In this document: positions 59,517 through 64,000 of the stretch, one piece after another
Layout of the letters: the number at the start of each line of letters is the position of its first letter
Position numbering within the stretch: the first letter of the stretch is position 1
DNA from: Candidatus Methylospira mobilis
Lineage (GTDB): Bacteria > Pseudomonadota > Gammaproteobacteria > Methylococcales > Methylococcaceae
DNA: 64,000 nucleotides
Direction of reading: 5' to 3'
NCBI RefSeq assembly: GCF_009498235.1
Contig: NZ_CP044205.1
Location: forward strand, 4,527,389-4,591,388
Notes under the pieces: model-generated
What the model saw: the letters and a program-made list of their open reading frames with translations, nothing else
Database searches by the model: none
What the model was told of the DNA's origin: nothing
Translations under genes and position numbers: made by a program

Positions 59517-61081
59517 TGTCTGAAATGCCTGATACCGGTGAATACCATTGCCATGCCATGCTCGTCCGCGGCCGCTATTACCTCGTCATCGCGCACGGAG
59601 CCGCCGGGCTGGATTACCGCTTTGATACCGGCCTTTGCCGCTGAATCTATGCCGTCACGGAAAGGAAAAAAAGCATCCGAAGCCATTGCCGCATCTTTCA
59701 GGCTCAGCCCGACGTCGCTTGCCTTCATACCGGCTATGTGCGCGGAATAGATCCGGCTCATTTGTCCGGCACCGATACCTATGGTCTGACGGTCCCGGCA
59801 AAACACAATCGCGTTGGATTTGACGAATTTTACCGCTTTCCAGGCAAACAGCATATCCTCGATCTCGCGCTCGCTGGGCTGACGCTTGCTGACTATCCGC
59901 AGTTGTTCGCGCGTCAATCGGCCTCTATCGCGTTCCTGCACCAGCAAACCGCCGGTAACTTTCTTGAAATCCCAGCCCGCCGCTGTTTCGTCTCGCCATA
60001 ATCCGCTTTCGAGAACGCGGACATTGGGCTTTTTCGTCAACAGCGGCACGGCTTCCGTAGAGACTGCAGGCGCGATGATGACTTCGACAAATTGCCGGTC
60101 GATAATGGCCTGGACAACCTCGGCATCCAGTGGCTGGTTAAACGCGATAATTCCGCCGAAAGCCGAGGTCGGGTCCACTTTGTAAGCGCGGTCATAGGCA
60201 TCCAGCAACGTTGCGCCCTGGGCTATGCCGCAGGGGTTGGCGTGCTTGACGATCACGCAGGTGGGGATATCTCGCTCGAAACTCTTGACTGCTTCCAGCG
60301 CCGCATCCGCATCCGCGATGTTATTGTAGGAAAGTTCCTTTCCCTGTAACTGTCTTGCCAAAGCGATGCTGCCGACCGGCGGCTTGGGGTCGCGATAAAA
60401 CGCGGCATGCTGGTGCGGATTCTCGCCATAACGCATGATCTGCACGCGCTCCTGTCCGATCAGCAGGTGCTCCGGAAACGCGTCGCCGGCTTCATCCTGA
60501 CTGTTCAGATAGCCGGCAATTGCCGCATCGTAGCGAGCGGTATGGGCAAACGCTTTTGCCGCGAGTCTGAAGCGCGTCGGCGCGCTTAACACGCCCTGAT
60601 TGCTCTTCAGTTCGGAAATGATGATGGGATAATCGAACGCATCGACCACTACCGCTACAGCGTCATGGTTTTTGGCAGCGGAGCGTATCATCGCCGGTCC
60701 GCCGATATCGATGTTTTCTATCGCCTGCTGCAACGAGCATTCGGGGTTGGCAATGGTCTGTTCGAACGGATAAAGATTGACCACAACCAGGTCGATCGGC
60801 AGTATGTCCTGCTCTTGCATGACGGCATCGTCGATGCCCCGCCGTCCGAGAATCCCGCCATGTATTTTCGGGTGCAGCGTTTTGACGCGACCATCCATCA
60901 TTTCGGCAAATCCGGTGTACTCGGCGACATCAATTACCGCCATGCCGTTTTCACGAAGCAGACGCGCTGTCCCCCCGGAAGAAAGCAATTCGACACCCAG
61001 CCTGGAAAGCTCCGACGCCAGTTCGACCGCGCCAGTTTTGTCTGAAACGCTGAGCAGCGCACGGACGACCTTGTTATTCAT
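59513..61081 (-). CDS. purH: Bifunctional AICAR formyltransferase / IMP cyclohydrolase PurH
   Basis: 522 residues from ATG 61081 (GGGAA upstream). The N-terminal MGS-like IMP cyclohydrolase domain begins [20 protein letters not shown] and includes [14 protein letters not shown]. The AICAR transformylase domain contains [19 protein letters not shown], the catalytic Lys-His in [15 protein letters not shown], and [20 protein letters not shown]. It carries out the last two steps of purine synthesis. It lies between fis and glcF in one direction. Length is normal. Confidence 0.97.
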   Translation of the reverse strand: MNNKVVRALLSVSDKTGAVELASELSRLGVELLSSGGTARLLRENGMAVIDVAEYTGFAEMMDGRVKTLHPKIHGGILGRRGIDDAVMQEQDILPIDLVVVNLYPFEQTIANPECSLQQAIENIDIGGPAMIRSAAKNHDAVAVVVDAFDYPIIISELKSNQGVLSAPTRFRLAAKAFAHTARYDAAIAGYLNSQDEAGDAFPEHLLIGQERVQIMRYGENPHQHAAFYRDPKPPVGSIALARQLQGKELSYNNIADADAALEAVKSFERDIPTCVIVKHANPCGIAQGATLLDAYDRAYKVDPTSAFGGIIAFNQPLDAEVVQAIIDRQFVEVIIAPAVSTEAVPLLTKKPNVRVLESGLWRDETAAGWDFKKVTGGLLVQERDRGRLTREQLRIVSKRQPSEREIEDMLFAWKAVKFVKSNAIVFCRDRQTIGIGAGQMSRIYSAHIAGMKASDVGLSLKDAAMASDAFFPFRDGIDSAAKAGIKAVIQPGGSVRDDEVIAAADEHGMAMVFTGIRHFRH

Positions 61082-61093
61082 GTTCAATTCCCA

Positions 61094-61390
61094 TTATTCC
61101 AGTTTGTAGTGGGATATCTTTTTGCGGAGGGTGCCGCGACTGATTCCCAGCATCAGGGAGGCTCTGCTCTGATTGTAGTTGCAGCGTTCCAGTGTAACCT
61201 GCAACAGTGGGCGTTCGACCTCGCTCATGACCATATTGTACAAATCGGCCGCCGATTCGCCTTCCAGACTTTCAAAATATCCGGCGAGCATCAGCTTGAC
61301 CTGCTCGCAAAGCGGCAGACAGGACTGCCATTGCGCATCGGTGGATGAAAAAAATGTATTGCTTTTTGTATTTAACATATCGCTAGCCAT
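61094..61390 (-). CDS. fis: DNA-binding protein Fis
   Basis: 98 residues, the normal size. The N-terminal dimer region includes EGESAADLYNMVMSEVERPL, and the C-terminal helix-turn-helix is YNQSRASLMLGISRGTLRKK, almost the same as in Escherichia coli. Fis bends DNA and tunes rRNA, recombination and many growth-phase genes. It lies 21 bp downstream of dusB, the conserved dusB-fis operon, and 12 bp upstream of purH. Confidence 0.97.
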   Translation of the reverse strand: MASDMLNTKSNTFFSSTDAQWQSCLPLCEQVKLMLAGYFESLEGESAADLYNMVMSEVERPLLQVTLERCNYNQSRASLMLGISRGTLRKKISHYKLE

Positions 61391-61411
61391 ACCGTCTGTT
61401 CCGGGACAGTG

Positions 61412-62371
61412 TTAGTCAAACAGGAGATCCGTTAATCGATGCTGTAAGTCAGCGTCGTCCACGGCGAGAAGTTCCCTTAAGCCGGCCGGGTTAATCTCCG
61501 GCCAGTGTTTGGCATACCAAGCGATATGTTTGCGCGCGATACGCAGGCCTGCTCGCCTGCCATAGAAAACATGCAGATTATGGACATGCTCCAGTATCAC
61601 TCGTTTCCGCTTCTCCGCGGAAGGAACATCCGAAACGGGAGTGCCGCTTAACTCCAGGTCGAGCTGAGTGAACAGCCAGGGTCTCCCCAAGGCTCCACGC
61701 CCCACCATGACAGCGTCGGCCCCCGTTGCGTCCATTACCTTCCGAGCCAGCGCCGGTGAACAGATATCGCCATTGGCGATAACCGGGATATTCACCGCAC
61801 GTTTTACATCTGAAATTGTATTGTATTCTACCTCGCCGGAAAACCCGCATGCACGTGTACGTCCGTGCACGGTCAGGGCCTGTATGCCGGCCGACTCGGC
61901 AATTTTAGCAATTGTCACCGCATTACGCTGTTCCTGATCCCAGCCGGTACGTATCTTCAGCGTTACCGGCACCGAAACGGCAGCCACCACGGTATCGAGA
62001 ATGCGCCCCACCAGTTTTTCGTCGCGCAATAATGCGGAGCCGGCCGCAACATTGCAAACCTTTTTTGCAGGACACCCCATGTTGATATCGATGATTTGCG
62101 CGCCCCGTTCGACGTTCAGGCGTGCGGATTCCGCCATCTGCAGCGGGTCGGCGCCCAGTATCTGGGTCGCGCGCGGGGCGGGTTCGCCGCTATGATCCGT
62201 GCGCAGCAAGGTACGTGCGTCCGTTTGCAAATCCGGGCGCGAACTGACCATCTCGGAAACCGCCATAGCGGCCCCATGTCGGCGGCAGATCAGCCTGAAC
62301 GGCAAATCGGTCACACCGGCCATCGGGGCGAGAATCACCCGGCCCGTCAGAGTGTAAGGCCCAATACGCAT
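61412..62371 (-). CDS. dusB: tRNA-dihydrouridine synthase DusB
   Basis: 319 residues from ATG 62371 (MRIGPYTLTGRVILAPMAGV, matching the family start; the frame begins at a TTG three codons earlier). It has an FMN-binding TIM barrel with the catalytic cysteine in DINMGCPAKKVCNVAAGSAL, then TLKIRTGWDQEQRN, TVHGRTRACGFSGEVEYN and ADAVMVGRGALGRPWLF. It reduces specific uridines in the tRNA D-loop. It is the first gene of the dusB-fis-purH-glcF string. Confidence 0.96.
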   Translation of the reverse strand: MRIGPYTLTGRVILAPMAGVTDLPFRLICRRHGAAMAVSEMVSSRPDLQTDARTLLRTDHSGEPAPRATQILGADPLQMAESARLNVERGAQIIDINMGCPAKKVCNVAAGSALLRDEKLVGRILDTVVAAVSVPVTLKIRTGWDQEQRNAVTIAKIAESAGIQALTVHGRTRACGFSGEVEYNTISDVKRAVNIPVIANGDICSPALARKVMDATGADAVMVGRGALGRPWLFTQLDLELSGTPVSDVPSAEKRKRVILEHVHNLHVFYGRRAGLRIARKHIAWYAKHWPEINPAGLRELLAVDDADLQHRLTDLLFD

Positions 62372-62380
62372 ATCAGTCAA

Positions 62381-62693
62381 AGCCGATATTTAATCGTCAA
62401 GCCCGAATCGAACGGGTTCAGCCAGGGCATAGACGTGTATCCTCCAATGATAGACCACCGGTCAAAATAAAATTATGCGCCGGTTGGCGAATATTTTCAC
62501 TGCCCGCATGTCTTTCATGTGGGGGATGCGGATGGGATAGTTATCAATCTGCGGAAAAGGTTAGTGTAAGCAGCAATTTAACGATGGGCAAATCCGAACG
62601 GGTATTGTTCTGTTTGTTCCGGAAAAGTATTTCCGGAACAGCAGGAAATATTTGCCGTATCGGCGCAAAAAAGCGATGGAGTATCCTGGAGTT
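62381..62693. other. Intergenic region with one perfect hairpin
   Basis: 313 bp between dusB and the hydrogenase-like genes. TGTTCCGGAAA (62615-62625) and TTTCCGGAACA (62630-62640) form an 11-bp hairpin with a four-base loop, about 55 bp beyond the stop of the NuoB-like gene. No U-run follows on the minus strand, so terminator activity is doubtful. CCCGAATCGAACGGG near 62401 is a second short palindrome. The promoter of dusB must lie here. No coding frame is convincing. Confidence 0.5.
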
Positions 62694-63209
62694 CTACACG
62701 GTTGAGAAAAGATTGAGTATACCGCGCATTAAATCGATCGGCGCAGGCGGACAGCCGTTTATCACTATATCTACCGGTATTATATTGTTTATCGCGCCAC
62801 GGCTGGCATAAGATATGCCGAATTCGCCGCCGCAGGCGCCGCAATCACCTACGGCAATCACCCACTTTGGATTGGCCATCGCTTCATAAGTACGCCGCAA
62901 CGCGGCTTCCATGTGGCGGGACACCGGCCCTGTCGCCATCAGAATATCGGCATGGCGCGGCGAGGCTACAAAATGTACGCCGTAGCGTTCAATATCGTAG
63001 TATACGTTGTTGAGCGCGTGTATTTCCAGCTCGCAGCCGTTGCAGGACCCGGCATCCACCTGCCGTATGGCGACGCTGCCCTGGAAGCTTTTGTCGATGA
63101 CCGCTTTCAGGGTCTGCCCGGCGTGTATAACCGACTGGTCTTCCGGCAGCTTCAGCAATTTCTCGGTCAACATGCCGGTTTTGATTATTTTTCCGTAAAG
63201 ACTCAACAT
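62694..63209 (-). CDS. Small (NuoB/HyfI-like) subunit of a group-4-hydrogenase-like complex
   Basis: 171 residues from ATG 63209. All four cysteines for the proximal 4Fe-4S cluster can be placed: VDAGSCNGCELEIHALNN (Cys56, Cys59), GDCGACGG (Cys123, with an extra Cys126) and NGCPPAPIDL (Cys153). The sequence GSCNGCELEIHALN is typical of HyfI/HycG and other energy-converting hydrogenase small subunits and differs from respiratory NuoB. The protein faces the cytoplasm on a membrane arm. The large subunit gene lies upstream on the same strand after 168 bp. Confidence 0.85.
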   Translation of the reverse strand: MLSLYGKIIKTGMLTEKLLKLPEDQSVIHAGQTLKAVIDKSFQGSVAIRQVDAGSCNGCELEIHALNNVYYDIERYGVHFVASPRHADILMATGPVSRHMEAALRRTYEAMANPKWVIAVGDCGACGGEFGISYASRGAINNIIPVDIVINGCPPAPIDLMRGILNLFSTV

Positions 63210-63377
63210 GGGAACCCCATATGCATGTGTTGATATATCTGATATCGATGACTTACTAGGCTTCCCTGTTCTGCGTCCACTCACCGGTGGTTTTCGGCGG
63301 AAAACTGCCTTGGCACGCCCGATTAAATACGCAACCAGGGTTTATTAATGCGGCAACCGACTGCGGCCGGCCTGTTT

Positions 63378-64000
63378 TTATAAATCGTGACCCGAATAGG
63401 ATGCGTTAACCGATTTGTTGCATACCGGGAAATCGGGGACGATATTGCCCAGAACCAGCTTTTCCAGCGCTGGCCAGTTGACTGCGCTGGGATCGCGCGG
63501 CCAATAACGGCTCACGGCGTTATCGCCATCGAAGCGGACAAAGCACAATACCTCGCCGCGCCAGCTCTCGATTGCGGCAAAGCCTTGAGCGCCTGCGGCG
63601 GGCGCTTGCCAGGACAGGGATACATCGCCGTAAGGCATTGTATCCAGTAAAGCTTCGATCAGATGAAAACTTTCGCGCAATTCCTTGTAACGCACCCAGA
63701 AGCGGGAAGCTACGTCGCCCTGACTTTCAACCGGTACACGAACCTGCAAACTGTCATAGGGCGCATAGGGTATGTGAGCGCGCGCATCGAAAGTCTGACC
63801 GCTGGCGCGTCCGACAAAGCCCAGCGCTCCCAGCGCATCGGCCAGTTCCACGGACAACATGCCGGCGCCGATAAAACGATCTTCCAAAGAAGAGTTATAG
63901 TCGAGTATGGTCAGCAACTCGTTGACTTCCCCTCGTATCGTGGTGACGGATTCGCGCATCAACCTGTTTGTTTGCGACGAAATATCCGAAATTACGCCGC
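63378..64000 (-). CDS. C-terminal part of a HyfG/NuoD-like large subunit lacking the C-terminal NiFe ligands
   Basis: At least 207 residues; the frame is open to the right edge, so the gene starts outside the window. The visible part aligns with the C-terminal half of HycE/HyfG/NuoD: RFIGAGMLSVELADALGALG, GRASGQTFDARAHIPYAPYD, WRGEVLCFVRFDGDN and NWPALEKLVLGNIVPDFPV. In [NiFe] hydrogenases the end reads DPCxxC and binds nickel. Here the matching residues are VNASYSGHD, with Ser and Gly in place of both cysteines. The protein therefore cannot hold a normal NiFe site and is more like the hydrogenase-related (Ehr) complexes. The N-terminal CxxC motif is outside the window. Confidence 0.82.
   Translation of the reverse strand, partial: GVISDISSQTNRLMRESVTTIRGEVNELLTILDYNSSLEDRFIGAGMLSVELADALGALGFVGRASGQTFDARAHIPYAPYDSLQVRVPVESQGDVASRFWVRYKELRESFHLIEALLDTMPYGDVSLSWQAPAAGAQGFAAIESWRGEVLCFVRFDGDNAVSRYWPRDPSAVNWPALEKLVLGNIVPDFPVCNKSVNASYSGHDL

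Noticed and set aside
62398-62420. A tRNA T-arm-like sequence (CCCGTTCGATTCGGG) on the minus strand
   Set aside because: The stem has only four pairs and no acceptor, anticodon or D-arm can be found at the right distance, so it is only a short palindrome.
1-64000. CRISPR arrays and tRNA or rRNA genes
   Set aside because: No regularly spaced direct repeats and no cloverleaf or rRNA core sequence were seen on reading; short tRNAs could be missed by eye, so a tRNAscan run would be decisive.

Overview
The window looks like a chromosomal segment of a gammaproteobacterial methanotroph (Methylococcales). No methane monooxygenase gene is present, so this is inferred from context: a hopanoid cluster that uses a one-step squalene synthase and carries the C35 aminotransferase hpnO, an octaheme hydroxylamine oxidoreductase pair (haoA/haoB), a copC-copD copper pair, a haem-type cis/trans fatty acid isomerase, and the gammaproteobacterial dusB-fis-purH arrangement. 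No rRNA, tRNA or CRISPR array was recognised.

Layout. 0-8 kb: a CecR-type TetR regulator with an HlyD-like adaptor gene, divergent from a complete tripartite RND efflux operon, with an 18-bp palindrome between them. 7.8-16 kb: an accessory stretch holding a truncated PhzF gene, an orphan VgrG with an unusual coiled-coil tail and a small beta-rich partner, a truncated sulfate-binding protein, a CpxP/CpxR/CpxA-like stress system with histidine-rich sensory parts, a decayed IS5-family element and a decayed toxin-antitoxin pair. 16-25 kb: cis/trans isomerase, a 1,230-residue iron-sulfur flavoprotein fusion, darP/yjgA and a YcbB-type L,D-transpeptidase. 24.8-27.2 kb: repeats, gene fragments (including a piece of haoA), a PilZ protein, a BrnT/BrnA module behind a perfect palindrome, and an AT-rich orphan gene. 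27-34 kb, minus strand: frameshifted cstA, a CysZ-like protein, haoA, a tautomerase and haoB; ybdD diverges from cstA.

34-41 kb: a lipoprotein with a duplicated domain, a non-coding stretch that can fold into a structured RNA, zur, a glutathione transferase, suhB divergent from trmJ, and a bdhA-adc operon. 41-55 kb: the hopanoid region. sqs, shc, hpnG, hpnN, hpnO, copC and copD run on the minus strand; hpnH, hpnB and an overlapping GH1 glycosidase run on the plus strand. The two arms diverge from about 51.1-51.6 kb and together would turn farnesyl diphosphate into squalene, hopene, adenosylhopane, ribosylhopane and aminohopanoids and then move the product to the outer membrane. 55-58 kb: three tandem DUF4239 membrane proteins, with a MITE-like element between two of them. 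58-62.4 kb: dusB-fis-purH-glcF. 62.7-64 kb: the small subunit and the C-terminus of the large subunit of a group-4-hydrogenase-like membrane complex. The large subunit has lost the C-terminal nickel-binding cysteines, so it is probably not a hydrogenase.

Interspersed repeats recur across the window: a REP-like palindrome (GTAGGAGCGGGCT...), a second palindrome (CGTCATtCCGGCA...) and a MITE-like family with GTAACTATTCAGC ends.
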